DNA of 64,000 bases from Adiantum capillus-veneris (Eukaryota > Streptophyta > Polypodiopsida > Polypodiales > Pteridaceae), in NCBI GenBank assembly GCA_014529385.2, contig CM043950.1, forward strand, positions 149,796,945 through 149,860,944, read 5' to 3'. The notes beneath the pieces are model-generated. The model made no database searches. It saw only the letters and a program-made list of their open reading frames with translations, and was not told where the DNA came from. Position numbers and translations under genes: made by a program. Positions within the stretch are counted from its first letter, which is position 1. Every line of letters begins with the position of its first letter. This document shows positions 12,377 to 24,233 of the stretch, piece after piece.

Positions 12377-12940
12377 TTACCCTCTTTTTTTACCATAAAC
12401 ACAATCTTCACAGAACTCTAAGTCCACTTCTTTCAAACCTGGTAGAAGCTTCTTTGTTTGAAGGATTTGCATTCCTTTGGCACTCATATGCCCAAGTCGG
12501 TAGTGCCACACCGCACTGTCAACTTCTGTAGTTGCTGGACAAGCTGAAGGTTGCGTGCTAACAGTACACAAGTAAAGTGTACTGACTTTTTCACCCTTGG
12601 CAACCACCAAAGATCCCTTTGAGATCTTCCACCGTTTGTTTCCGAATGCAATGTTGTGACCTTCATCGTCCAATTGTCCTGTAGAGATCAAATTTTTGCG
12701 AAGAGAAGGAACATGCCTAACATCTTTAAGCTTCCATTCATTTCCGTTAGCAGTTTTGACAGAAACTGTACCTTTTCCGACAATCTCACAAGCTTCATCA
12801 TCTGCCAAGTATACATACCCAAAATTACCTTGGTGTAGTCTTGGAAATGTTGCTTGTGTGGTGTCGCATGGAATGAAGCCCCGGAATCTACTATCCAGGA
12901 ATTAACACATTGTCTAATGAGAGAATTAGAGCATCTTGCT
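12377..12940 (-). pseudogene. Copia A protease and GAG-pre-integrase region
   Basis: Minus-strand 12808-12377 reads as the spacer after copia protease (NEWKLKDVRHVPSLRKNLISTGQL) followed by the GAG-pre-integrase zinc domain (VWHYRLGHMSAKGMQ, then CEDCVYGKK). The protease DSG box itself is degraded: around 12890-12905 only a DSGASFH-like trace is seen, in a different frame. The upstream junction with gag is also frame-broken. Confidence 0.75.
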
Positions 12941-13508
12941 CTACTTTACCTGCCACATTGGCCTTCGATGTTGGCTTGTTGTCTTGAGACTCTGTCTCCG
13001 TCTTCTTCTTGGACCAGCAATCCTTCTTGACGTGGCCCTTCTTGCCGCAGTTCCAACATTCAAGAACTCACTTTGTGCGTGACTTGCTCCGCCTTGAGCG
13101 ATCACGACCCTTTTGGTTTTTGAACCTCTCCTTAGGCCTTCCTCTTGTTTCCACTGATAGTGCAGCACTTGATGATTCTCCTGTGCTTCTCCTTCGCATT
13201 TCCTCGCTTAGGAGAACACCCACAACATCATCAAACTTAAGAGTATTTGTGCCAGAGATAGAATTACTTACAGCCATCACAAGGCTGTCCCAACTATCCG
13301 GTAGAGATGATAGTATAAGGAGAGCTCGCACTTCTTCATCAAAATTGATTTTCACTGATCGAAGTTGACTTATGTTTGTGTTAAAGTCATTTAGGTGTTC
13401 TGCAACTGAACCATTCTCTGCCATATTTAGATTGAACAAGCGCTTCATAAGAAATACCTTATCGGATGCCGATGGTTTCTCGTAGAAGTCGTCAAGTGAC
13501 TTCATCAA
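12941..13508 (-). pseudogene. Copia A gag, N-terminus missing
   Basis: Minus-strand 13508-13068 is a UBN2-type copia gag (KVFLMKRLFNLNMAENGSVA, HLNDFN, LLSSLPDSWD equivalents), then a basic K/R-rich stretch and a zinc-knuckle trace (CWNCGKKGH-like near 13040). The usual first 60-70 gag residues and any primer binding site are absent: the LTR end at 13516 runs almost directly into mid-gag. An internal deletion has removed PBS plus gag start. Confidence 0.75.
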
Positions 13509-13515
13509 GTCCAGT

Positions 13516-13597
13516 TGTTAGGAAATAAGACGTAGCTAAATAGATAATTGAGTAGATTACTTAATGGAGAGAGAGATTTATATACACGAGATTATAG

Positions 13598-13634
<37 letters not shown>

Positions 13635-14263
13635 AACGATATACGTGGTTCACCCAATGTGGGCTACGTCCATGGGAAAGCAGCAACTCAATGGCTTTAG
13701 TACTTCAAAACAAGAAGTAGTTTACAAAGGGATTATACCCTTAATGTAGCTCCTGCCTTGCTTCACTCTCACCACCTCACACTCACCTTGTTGCATCAAC
13801 TTCACACTATGAAATGTGTGTAGAAATGGCCTCCTTTTATAGGCCAAAAGGGCTGCCTTCTCTTATGAGAGACAGCCATGTGTAGCCTCCCTTGTGCGAA
13901 TAAGTCCAAATCGGACCCTCCAATCCGCCCATGTGTGGCCACCCTTGAGAAGACAAGTCCGCTTTTGAATTCGGCCACCGGCCATTGACTTCCGACCACC
14001 GGCCATCGGCCATTGACTACCGGCCACCGGCTAACTGACCGGTTATTTTCTGACCACTTTTCGGCCGTCGTCCGGCCATAATATTCCGAAGAAAAAGAAT
14101 ATTCTGCCTTTAAAGTTTCCCTTGATTCTTGTCCGTGAAAATTTTGGTTTCCGGTGAGTGATTTTCCTTCACGCACGATGGCTTCTCCTCATAATGGGGG
14201 CCTTACAAATGTGCGCTTTTACCACAAAAAATTACAAGGGTAAATCAGGCTCCATACTTAACA
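13516..14263 (-). repeat. Copia A 5' LTR
   Basis: 748-bp LTR, minus strand, opening TGTTAAGTATGG at 14263 and closing CCTAACA at 13516. Its outer 196 bp match the remnant at 3193-3388. It contains an (AG)n tract at about 13598-13632. At 14264 the sequence switches to Ty3-A gag-region sequence (compare 29835 onward), so copia A inserted into Ty3-A. Confidence 0.8.
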
Positions 14264-15548
14264 CCAATCGAGACAACTCAAGTGACTCATCACCTGGCAT
14301 CTTGGCTTCACTAACCATAGCAAAAACATGCAAATCATGCACCCAAGTAGCTAAAAGCATTGTGTGAAGGTAAAGTTGTTGATATCCAAAGCACAAAAGT
14401 ATCCCCGCGGCACACATATCCCTAGCATAGGCATCCATATATCCGAGATTGGACTCATATATGCCAAACCACTTCTCATCATCACACATAACTTCACCCA
14501 CATCATAATCATGGCTATCATCACTGTCCATACCTTCTAGCATTGGTTCATCAGTCTCCAAGGATATAGATCCCTGCTCTAAACCACAACCATGCTCACA
14601 AATGGGTTCAATCACTGTACATACATCAAAATATGGCTTCAAAACATGCTCCACATCCAACAAATCCACAAAATGGCTCTCAACCTTGCCCTCTTCCCTA
14701 ATTTCCAAGGAACTAGTATCCAAAGATACGTGCTCATCATCAATAACCTCGACCTCAAACTCACACCCAGAATCACAAGGTACACAAGTAGCCAATGCAT
14801 CCTCTTCAAGACTTTTCAATCCTGTATCCAAAGCATTACTCACCTCTTTAGGCTCTTCCATAAACTTGTCAACCTGCAAGACCTCTTTACGCTTCACAAT
14901 AGCCCTGGGAAGAAACGAGAAACATCATAGGATAGGCTACTTTTCACCTGCTTAGGCTTAACTTCATCTTCCATGTCAAATCCATCTTGCACATGAATAC
15001 CTGTACTAATACCATGTTCCTCAAGACGGTTAAACTTCCATTCCTTGTGCTTTGCAATGCATACCGCATCTTTAAAAGACTCGGGCGTCTTCAACTCAAC
15101 CTCGAACCGCAACCAAGGTGACAAACCATAAACAAAAGAACTTTTCTTCAATGAACAAGGGGGGGTCTCATCCTTAAGAGCAAAACACCAACGAGTCCAT
15201 AAATCTGTAAAACCTTGTACATAGGCATCAACACCTTGACAAGAACTTTGCTTAAGAGCATTGATCTCATTCCATACTGCATTTGCATCTTCAAAAACCT
15301 GGAAACACTCTAAAAAAGCTTCTATAAACTTGTCAAGACTCAAACCATAAGAAGAAGCCACTGCTTCTTTAGCTTCCAAATCCATGAACCAAACACGGGC
15401 CTCATCTTTCAAAAGCAATCCAAATAGCCTCAAAATCTTGTCCTCATCACACATATTGTTGCTTATGCATGCCACCTCGACTTGCTCCAGAAAGTCTTCC
15501 GCATCTTCACCACTTCTTCCATGAAATTCCGGATAAGAGAAAGCCATG
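14264..15548 (-). pseudogene. Ty3-like element A, gag region
   Basis: Starts at the conserved MAFSYPEFHGRSGEDAEDF and contains a Ty3/gypsy-type retrotransposon gag fold (ARVWFMDLEAK, FQVFEDANAVWNEINALK, YVQGFTDLWTRWC). Past about 14900 comes an acidic tail (SLEEDALATC, DYDVGEVMC). Compared with copy B (31118-29593), copy A has lost one base near 14905 and so ends early. No pol is present because copia A cuts the element at 14264. I assign it to Ty3 only on the gag fold. Confidence 0.7.
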
Positions 15549-16047
15549 GCTACCCAAATTACGATGCTTTGAGAACCCCTTCGAACACACGTGCAAGAAC
15601 CCAAAACTTTTGACTGACTCAATTCCCAAAAACTTCAATGGAGCTCAACTTCAGATAAGGACAAACACATGCACATCAAATGAGTTTTCGTAGTTGATCA
15701 TTGGAATTACAACAGGTAAAGGACATTCCAGTATCTCCCTTAATCTTCTTGGCCCGAACATAAAGACTATGCGCTGCTGGAAAAAAATCTTCCTGAACAC
15801 ATGAACATTTATCTGGATTCTTTGAGTTAAATGAAAAGGAGTGAATTGAGGGCCATTTTGATCATCCATTAAAGTCAACCATGCAGCTCCCAAGAAAGCA
15901 CACCTGTCGTATCCTCTGATTTTGCCAAAATTTCAGCAGCATAACAACATAAATGGCTCAAAAGACCAAAAAACCAGCCATCATAACTTGGAAAAATTTT
16001 GACAGAGTTTCCCTAGAAGTAGAGCAGTACGAACCAAAATATAGACT
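15549..16047 (-). mobile_element. Ty3-A leader, gag-proximal part
   Basis: Matches, inverted, the Ty3-B leader at about 37565-38057 almost base for base. It contains no supported gene; the short ORFs on both strands (for example 15651-15893) are shared with the other copy but look like chance frames in an untranslated leader. It ends at the GTAT target duplication of DNA transposon 2. Confidence 0.75.
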
Positions 16048-16051
16048 GTAT

Positions 16052-16085
16052 ACATTAGGAAATTTCAGAGGTCTTTTGGAGGGCC
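16052..16085 (+). repeat. Left terminal inverted repeat of DNA transposon 2
   Basis: ACATTAGGAAATTTC then GAGGTC and TTTGGAGGGCC; inverted partner at 27847-27880 with four differences. Preceded by GTAT. Confidence 0.85.
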
Positions 16086-16406
16086 ATATGAAGAGAGAGA
16101 AAAATAGAGCATGTCCAATGAGCACGAAGGCTACGTTACGTAGGAAAGTACGTGGAAAGACTCAAAAAATAGGAAAATAGCATAAAACTTTCACGAATCT
16201 AGGATTGTAGCATCGTAATTTCCTTCCTTTTATGGAGCTTTTAGGTGCTTGCATGTGGTCCCACTTCTGATGTTCTCTTATGGTCATTAACATACTGGAG
16301 GGTGACCATTAAGCCCGCACAAGATATTAGAATTCTAAAGCACTTTCCCTCCATTAGAATGCTTTCAAAGTGAATCTCCCTCCACTAAAGCTTTTCTCTG
16401 AGATCT

Positions 16407-17805
16407 ATGGCTTCCACGTCTTCTCGCCCAAGAAGCTCCAGGTGTTTACTGTCTCTCACACCAAAAACCAACAGTTGCACTTTGCCTAGAAGGCCAAGTA
16501 GTAGCATATCCTCCATTACAATATCAACTTCAATAAGTGCAGAGAACCAATGGGTTGGACAAAGGATAAACAAAGGTTCATGGGTCCTCATGCAACCAAG
16601 AAGACCCAAGAGGTCTAGTGGTATCAACGTTTACCGCTCATCATGGAAGGCCAGAGTGTTGGATTTCAAAGTTGAAATCGGTAAAAGATCTGTAAAGGAA
16701 GTTCTTGTTCAACATGTGTTTACCCATCCAGAGGTGATAGCAAACGGTGGAAATGTATCAGATATACACGTTGCAATTGTAAGTACTCTTGACATGTGAA
16801 CTTACTCATACTCTCATTATAACTTTTCTTATATTTTTTGCAATGTTTCTCCCGCTTCTTATGAGCAATGTCTCCATTCTTCACAGCTCAATTACATTAG
16901 ATTTGTCATTTTACTAATTGATACTCTTAGTTTAACTCTTCTTATATATATTGCAGATGTTTATCCCTCTTCTTATGAGCAATGGGAGCCTGTGGAGTGC
17001 ATAATAGGCCTCTTCCATGTTGTTCATGCCCACATTGGTTCTCTACAGTATTCAGGAAGGAGCAGCAAAAGCCTGGCTGATGAGGGAATATTTTTTTATG
17101 ACCACTTCTACCAACTCAGCTCAGGGAATAAGAATGGCATGTTGGTGAAAGTGCCTCTACCAACCGATTGGAACACTGTGGACTGGCCAGTTCCCGAGGA
17201 AACAATGATGGAGGAAATGCGAAGTAAGCTCTACAAGGATATACAGAGGTCTCTACGTAGCTCTATTCCCATCAAACTAGTTAGAATTGAAAACTTTTGT
17301 CCTGTTGCACTCTTCATAGAGTTGTTTCATAGCTACAACATCTGTGTTACGAAAACTATGTTCATGTGCAAGTCATTTCAGCATTCATCCTGTGACAAAC
17401 TTCTTGACAGAGGATGGTATGTAAAGGAAGAGATTGGTTTACGGTGCGAGGTCGCGCTTGATACTCTAGTTGTCAAGTACATGATTGCAAGCCAATCACT
17501 GTTACTCTCGTTTTGGTATATGCGATCACAAATGCTCAATGGTAAGTACATTCCTATGGACCAGGTTTCTGCAGGCCCTGGAAGATAATCCTGTTGTGGA
17601 TGTGGAAGTGATTGATAAAGAGCATGGCCTACTGTTGGTGGTTACAATAAGGGAGCTATGCAGTCTTCAGCATTTGCGGCATGACATAATTGAAGAGTCA
17701 ATGGAGAGGGACCTATCAAATTTTTCCTTTTTCCTAGCTGGCCGTAAGGTGATGCGGCGAAGGGAAAAAGATATTTTGTGCAAAGAGTTGGATGGTCGGG
17801 TTTGA
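16407..17805 (+). CDS. Unknown gene 1 of transposon 2 (spliced or broken)
   Basis: I do not recognise this protein. A first exon-like block (16407 to about 16779) has a Ser/Arg/Pro-rich N-terminus and then an alternating basic domain (WKARVLDFKVEIGKRSVKEV). A GTAAGT donor lies at about 16780. The next block (about 16957-17540) contains VECIIGLFHVVHAHIGSLQ, a possible BAH/Tudor-like strand pattern at best. The last (about 17576-17805) ends EKDILCKELDGRV. The 33-bp gap between the last two blocks is too short for a plant intron, so a frameshift is likely. It converges on the H3-Ulp1-FCP gene, with a (TC)n tract at 17947-18000 between their ends. Confidence 0.45.
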
Positions 17806-17940
17806 AGTAGTGTCAATGTAACAGATATTCTTGTGAACCCAAGTGTATACAAATGACTTTCAATACATGAAGTTTATTGAGCTCATTTGTCAATTGTGCC
17901 CTGTGAAAAAGTGTGCTTGAAATACATTTCTTTACCATGT

Positions 17941-17946
<6 letters not shown>

Positions 17947-18000
<54 letters not shown>
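17947..18000 (+). repeat. (TC)n microsatellite between convergent genes
   Basis: Perfect (CT)n run of about 54 bp in the 228-bp gap between gene 1 and the H3-Ulp1-FCP gene. Nothing else is seen in the gap. Confidence 0.9.
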
Positions 18001-18003
<3 letters not shown>

Positions 18004-18033
18004 GTTAGACAAGACAAAGACATGATAGAAGAG

Positions 18034-20829
18034 TCATCTTAATTCATTAGAAAGTACAAAATCGTCCATGAACAATGGACTGAGATATAATTTTTGTAAG
18101 TATGGAGTCAGAATGTCTTCAAGGTAAAAATCGAAGGAATGTCCCTCGAAAGAAGGTGGTGAGATAGTTGTTCCCGACGGATTTAGTTCTCCCTTTTCAG
18201 GAGTATCATCAATCAGTAGTGTATTAGTTGCATCAAAGGGTACACCGATTTGGCTAAACGATTTGTACAAAAGAGGTAAGTGTGGTTTTTTAGGGTGGTA
18301 GTGGCCCTCAACGGTAACGCATTTTCTTTGATCATACAAAAAGGCAAAATCTGACGTGTGAGCGCCGCATACACTGCAAACTATTGTAACTAGTGGCGAC
18401 AAGTTTTGCCTTTGCATTGAAGACCATATGGCAACTCTGAAGCGCGGAAGAAGAAATTGAATAAATTCCTTGGTTCCTGGACGAACCACGACTCGACAAG
18501 TTCCCATCCGAAACGTTTGCAAATCCTCAAAGGGTTTTGTGTCACCGAGAGGCACGCGCATCAACAGCAATCCATTGACGTCCAAGATAATCAACCTCTG
18601 TAAAAGTTGACAAGTACATATAAGTAGTTAGAAGCTGAACATATTTTGCCATACTTGAATAGACATTACCGGAACAACCGTATCTACAGGTAGCAAGGGT
18701 CCATACTGGGTCTCTGTAGTGTTGATGTCGTTGTTGCTCTCCTCTGCTTTAGCTTCATCATTCACATCTTCATAGTCATCATTCACATCTTCATCAGGGG
18801 TCTCCCCCATGGCTCTTTCTGCCTCATTGAAGGTTTCCTCCAAGGTCTTTTCCTCTCCCTCGGTTGACCGGCTTGCCTCATACATCCTTGCCTGATCCAT
18901 ATCAATTTGCTCATCCCTAGGCCTGCTTTCCTCATCCATATCCTTTTGCTCATCTATAGGCCTGCTTTCCTCATCTTGGGTTTCATCCATAGGCTCTTTT
19001 GGCTCCTCCACTGGCTGACTTGGCTCTTTCATTGTCTCCTCTGGTTGTACACTAGCACCTTCCATATGCTCATTTGACCTTTCCTCATCCTCAGCTCTTT
19101 CATCTTCTGCTGATACGACCCCCTTGGCCCATTGTGATTCCACTGTATCGGATGCAGGGGTTTGTCGTGGTGGCACGTCATGTATTGTTAGATCAATAGT
19201 GCGGTCATCCAAGCCGCTATCTTCAAGCTCTCTGGGCTAGACATAGTAAGGAGGTGTTGTATTAAACTTACCCGGTATCTTTGCAAATAATCATATGTGT
19301 AGTTTTTTAAAGCACTCTGCAAAATTGAAAGACCACATGGTGAGAATTATTTTATAAACTAAACCAAAACTGACTGAATGCATTGCCAAATGGTTACCTT
19401 AGTCATGAAAGGTTTTAATGCAAAGTAGCTTTGCAGGACATATTCTGCATGGAGAAGACATCTCCAGCCGCAAGAATTTCCATTGGTTTGATTTGGGACA
19501 GGTACATCTTTGATTGGGGCCTTGTATAGTTCATACCTTCCACATAGCTTGCCATAGGCAAGCAACAACCTCTTTATACAACTGCACAAAGCAGCGTCAA
19601 GATGTTAGCATGAGGCTTCAAATTTACATGGATATCTATAAGAAACACTTTCTGATACAAAACACTTACAACCTAATTTCACGGTGGGTTCCTTTTATTG
19701 AATTGAACACCCACACTGCTGGTTGGTCAACATCAAGGAAGATGAGACTCCAGTGATGGTTGTTCTCATATGGAAAGATGATGACAGTAACTTCCAGCAT
19801 AGCACAGTGGAGAAACCAACTCTCAAAGGTCCCAGATGGACTGTTCTTCTGTCTAATAATCAGTGACATTTGTGGATCAAGAAGAAACACCTTTGTGTGG
19901 GTGTGCAGTGGGAGTTGACTTTTGATCAGGCTGCAGAGAGTTTACCTGAGTTAGCAAACCTATTATCTGAGTTTTCAAAGCTAGCAAGATAGTAACACTT
20001 ACTTAAGACAAGCATAGATAATTGTGTCTGAAATCTGAGCATCTGGATTCTGCAATAAATTAATGTCCACTTTTTCCAGAGCTAGCTTTCTGGCTCCATC
20101 TACAAATGGTATCTCTGTAAGCAAACCATCCTTCATTGAAAGTAGAGTTTCTTGATTGCTTGCCTCTATGGACAGGGTCACATTGCATTCTGTTTGCCTC
20201 TGGGACTCCACTGCTACTTTTGCTTTCTCCTTAAGCTCTGCTTACCTCATGTCCTCTGTTTGGTGAGCAATAGTCTCTGCCCTTGCCCTTGTATTCACAT
20301 CAGGTGTGACATCTACAACTGTGAGTTGTGGCACTAGCTCAGGGGGGTATAACAAAATTTCCCTCATTTTCTTATCCCTGCAGACATTGGGGACCAGTAG
20401 TTTGTCATACCTCCACCTTATTCTTTTCAGTGTCTCACTATCTTTGTCCATTATAGTAACCCTGTGGGCATGGACTGCAACAATGGTGATGTCACTGAAG
20501 TACTCTAGTAGGAAGTCCTCTGCTGCTTCTTGTAGAGCCATTAATGCCACCACCTTCCACCTTTTGGTGCCCCAGGTAGCTTCTTCACATATGGACCTCA
20601 CCATCCTCTGAAAGGGCAGCTTTGGTATGCATAAATCTACACATTTCTGTGCCTTTTTGATTTCTCTGAAAAGTCCCATGCAGGTTTGTAACTTCTTCAC
20701 CCTTGGACCTTTCAGAATTTTATTGGGTTTTCCAGGTCTTTTCTTTGGGGTTGCAGATCTACTACTTGCCTTAGCTGCTAATCCTGGTTCCTTGCCTGCC
20801 TTCCTTGCAGTGGCTTTTGTTCTAGCCAT
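18034..20829 (-). CDS. Histone H3-Ulp1 protease-FCP1-like fusion gene
   Basis: One minus-strand exon chain. From ATG at 20829, residues 1-140 are a histone H3: tail MARTKATARKAGK (K4 and K9 contexts kept, S10 is A), alpha-N FREIKKAQK, KLPFQRMVRSI, ALMALQEAAEDFL and HAHRVTIMDKD. Loop 1 (CEEATWGTKRW) is one residue longer than canonical H3 and has Trp91 where H3 has Phe84, both CENH3 traits. Next, in the same frame but after one TAA (20242-20244), comes a linker. Exons at about 19938-19662 and 19597-19398 form a C48/Ulp1 domain: HHW, FNS (usual Asp is Asn) and QTNGNSCGW nucleophile box. An acidic exon (about 19240-18667) follows, then a HAD/FCP1 exon from 18605 (IILDVNGLL, LLIDDTP; second Asp is Asn). 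GT/AG sites join all blocks. Whether it is one transcript, and whether the TAA is real, are open. Confidence 0.7.
20410..20829 (-). CDS. Histone H3 / CENH3-like domain of the fusion
   Basis: Listed separately because it is the clearest domain: about 140 residues aligning end to end with histone H3, including both long helix landmarks (LPFQR and MALQEAAE) and the C-terminal HA-RVTIM-KD strand. The tail keeps ARTK and TARK. It ends KRIRWRYD rather than ARRIRGERA and runs on into a 55-residue extension. An H3 normally packs with H4 in the nucleosome. Here helix-2 and loop-1 changes and the extension suggest a specialised or inactive variant. No other core histone is seen in the window. Confidence 0.85.
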
Positions 20830-20850
20830 TTCACTGTATACAAAAAGAGG

Positions 20851-20928
<78 letters not shown>

Positions 20929-20973
20929 CTATAGCTTAGCATATTTAAATAGAGAGAGAGTGAGAGACTCCCA

Positions 20974-21035
20974 TTACTAAAGGCGCGCGTGGAGCATGTT
21001 TTGACCTCAAAAAACACCTCCGCGCGCCATTAGTA
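20974..21035. repeat. GCGCGC-armed palindrome, unit 1
   Basis: Left arm TACTAAAGGCGCGCGTGGAG, right arm CTCCGCGCGCCATTAGTA, with a short AT-rich loop. First of four related units (others at 21125-21188, 22524-22588 and 22660-22724), each 62-65 bp. Confidence 0.75.
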
Positions 21036-21124
21036 TAAGGTAAAAGAAAGACTCACACACTCTCTCTCTTTCCCCCGCCTTACATCCTCTTCTATAACAC
21101 TCACACATACACTAGTCGATGCAC

Positions 21125-21185
21125 AGTATTAACGGCGCGCATATAGACATGCACACCGGTTATGCCTCTCTACGCGCGCCTTTAG

Positions 21186-21188
<3 letters not shown>
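21125..21188. repeat. GCGCGC-armed palindrome, unit 2
   Basis: Left arm AGTATTAACGGCGCGC, right arm ACGCGCGCCTTTAGTATA; the loop contains CACCGGTTATG. It runs directly into the (GA)n at 21188. Confidence 0.7.
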
Positions 21189-21251
<63 letters not shown>

Positions 21252-21977
21252 CTGTGTGTGTGTGTGTCTCTGTATTTGTGTGTGTGTGTGTGTGTCTCTG
21301 TATGTGTGTGTGTGTGTGTGTCTGTGTGTGTGTGTATGTTATATTTGTGTCTTTGTGTGTTTGTGTGTATGTTATATTTGTCTGTATCTGTGTGTTTTTG
21401 TGTGTGTATGTTAGATTTGTGTGTCTCTGGGTTTGTGAGTGTGTGTGTCTTTGGTGTGTATGTTATATTTGTGTCTCTGTGTGTTTGTCTGTATGTTATA
21501 TTTTTCTATTTCTATGTGTGTGTGTGTGTGTGTGTGTGTATGTTCTATTTGTGTGTCTGTGTGTGTGTGTGTGTTGTGTTTGTGACTGTATGTGTGTGTT
21601 GTTTGTTAAGACAGAGCTAGATATGCAATATACTGTGACAGAAACAGAGAGAGAGAGATAGAGGCAAAGGCATAGGGAAATTTCAGAAGCAGAGGGAGAG
21701 AGAGAGAGGGCCAAACCTCCTGAGGACGCAGACCTTCGTTATGTCTAAGATGGGTCGGCTTGCTGTCGGAGACGTAGACGACGGCTCTTTCTCTCTCTCT
21801 CTCTCTCTCTCACTCACTCTCTTTCACGAGGTGTCGTTTTTCTCTCTCATGACCTCTATATATGACGTACAAAAGTATACGGTCTCAATAATGACCGCAC
21901 GTGCTACAACATGCAATTATACTCTATTTTATAGTAACACGTGGGGCGCCGCCGTGTGTATCCGTTATAAGTGTGAT

Positions 21978-22057
<80 letters not shown>

Positions 22058-22243
22058 TCATTACTACCAGAGAGTGATAGAGAGAGAGTGATAGAGAGAC
22101 AGAGAGAGAGAGAGAGAGAGAACCATAGAAAGAGAGAAGGAGAGAGAGAGAGAGACAGATTGAGAGAGAGATAGAGAGAGGGACTCCTTACTCTCAGAGA
22201 GAGAGAGGGAGAGAGACAGAGTCAGTTTGACAGACAAAAAGCA

Positions 22244-22420
22244 ATGGAGGAGACACCTCCCTTGGAGTTTCTGCAAACCCCACCAACAAAAGGTGATCTC
22301 TCACTCTTTCTCTCTGTATTTCCAACAATTGGTACAAAGTGTGTGTGTGTGTGTGTGTGTAAACAAAGAAAAACCCATACTGTTGTTCAACACACACACA
22401 CCTCAACACATACTTCCATA

Positions 22421-22479
<59 letters not shown>

Positions 22480-22599
22480 ACAGAGACATACACACTCTCT
22501 CTCTCCCTCCCCTCTCTGTCCCCGTTACTAACGGTGCGCAGAGCCAACTAAACACTGGCTGCAGCTCTCTCCGCGCGCCTATAGCATAGTTATGACTCT

Positions 22600-22656
<57 letters not shown>

Positions 22657-22734
22657 ATTGTACTTAAGGTGCGCGTAGAGAGTTGCAAAAAGTATGTTGT
22701 CATCCTTGCGTTCCTTTAGTACAAAGAGACACAT

Positions 22735-22814
<80 letters not shown>

Positions 22815-22838
22815 TATGTGTATTTTTTTAATGTTCTT

Positions 22839-22887
<49 letters not shown>

Positions 22888-24233
22888 GCCATGTTTCCTG
22901 ATGAATAGGATTAAGGTCCAGTAGGCAGAAGAGACTGAAACCAGACCCAGAGCTTGTGCCAGGATTTCAACCTTTGTAGGCTCAGTTGCTTAATGTTTTT
23001 GCCAAAAGAACTGTTGACTTTTGTCAGGACATATCTGAAGAAGAGTCAATTGGTGAAGATCAATCAGAGAGGTCACCAGGCCAAGAGGATCCCTCACCCT
23101 ACAAGCCTCCCTCACCCTGTACAGTACTTGTCAAGAAAAATACAAAAGAGAGGAATATAGACTTCTCAGATGATGCAGATGTGCCAGAAAGTAGTCCATG
23201 TGCAACTAAATGTAAATCCAAAGAGGATATGTCTTCTCCGGAAGACCCAGCTGCAACTGATGAGAGGCTGTTTGATTTTGCAGCATCTTGTGGTGCTGGG
23301 GACAAGTTTGATCTAGTTCATTCTATGTTTAATCCAAAGTTTGACATTGAAGACCTGTTAGCTCAGCACAATAATTTCTTGTAGTCCTACAAGATAAGTT
23401 TGAAGTGATGGTGCAGGTAGGGAGGGTTGTTCTACCCACTATGACTCTTGTGCATTTAAATGACTGTGGTGGAAAGGGACAGGTACTGAAGAAGTATAGG
23501 GAATTACCACCTTCTTGCCGACATTCAGCCTGCCCTTTGCACCAAAAAGAATGCAAACTCATTCAGGAAGCCTTTGGCTTTATGATTTACCTGAATAGCC
23601 TGTTTGGATTCCTCATGCAGAATCCTGATGAGGTGTTAGAGGAGCAGGATGCAGCACCAGATGAAGAATGCGAGGAGACAACTCATAAACAAGAAGTCGA
23701 GGAGGTTGAAGATACAGTCGACCTTGAGGTTGAGGCAATTGAAGTACAAAAAGTAAGATGCTCTCTGTGAAAACCACAGAAATCAAACTTCCATTGGATG
23801 TCAGTAACTTCAGTGAGAAGCATGCTTAGATGATGTTGCCTGCTGTGTTTGACTTCAGGATTGGAGACAGGACCTATATCTTCTTACATGATGTGCAAAG
23901 TATCTTTTATTTAAGGGAGGATTTCTCCCTGGCTATTATTTCCAGAGTCCAAGAGGAGAGGAGTGGATTTGTTTCAGAGGATAGTAGTGATGATGAGGCA
24001 ATGGAAACATCCAGCAATCCAATGTAATGCCTCCGAAGATGCTTTGAGAAAGCTGAAAAATACAAGGAGACACTACCTGATGAAGCCACCTTCCAAGCAA
24101 TAAGACAAAGCCTAAGACCATCAACAAGTAACAAAGAAGTGGAGGATTGGTTTAACCATTCAGGTCAGGGGTCAACTACATCTGTAGACCTGTGGCAGGA
24201 AAACCTCTTTCTGCAGGATGAGAGCTTCATGGT

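Larger units (their letters stand above)
20830..22243. promoter_or_regulatory. Divergent promoter zone packed with microsatellites
   Basis: Between the H3-fusion start (20829, minus) and gene 3 start (22244, plus). It holds (TC)n at about 20852-20924, (GA)n at about 21188-21250, a GT-rich block at 21251-21600, (TC)n at about 21787-21812 and (GA)n at about 21979-22056, plus GA-rich sequence up to 22215. Two about 64-bp imperfect palindromes with GCGCGC arms lie at 20974-21035 and 21125-21188. GA/TC runs near starts are common plant core-promoter features. Long ORFs printed across these runs are low-complexity artefacts. Confidence 0.5.

Noticed and set aside
15651-15893. An 80-codon ORF shared by 15651-15893 and 37727-37969
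   Set aside because: Lies in the untranslated leader of the Ty3-like element just before gag; conserved only because the two leaders are recent copies. A leader peptide is possible but unsupported.
21254-21661. Long ORFs of alternating Cys/Val (MCVCVSVFV...)
   Set aside because: Pure translation of a (GT)n-rich stretch; same for the Ser/Leu and Arg/Glu ORFs over (TC)n and (GA)n at 20778-22660 and 24165-24494.
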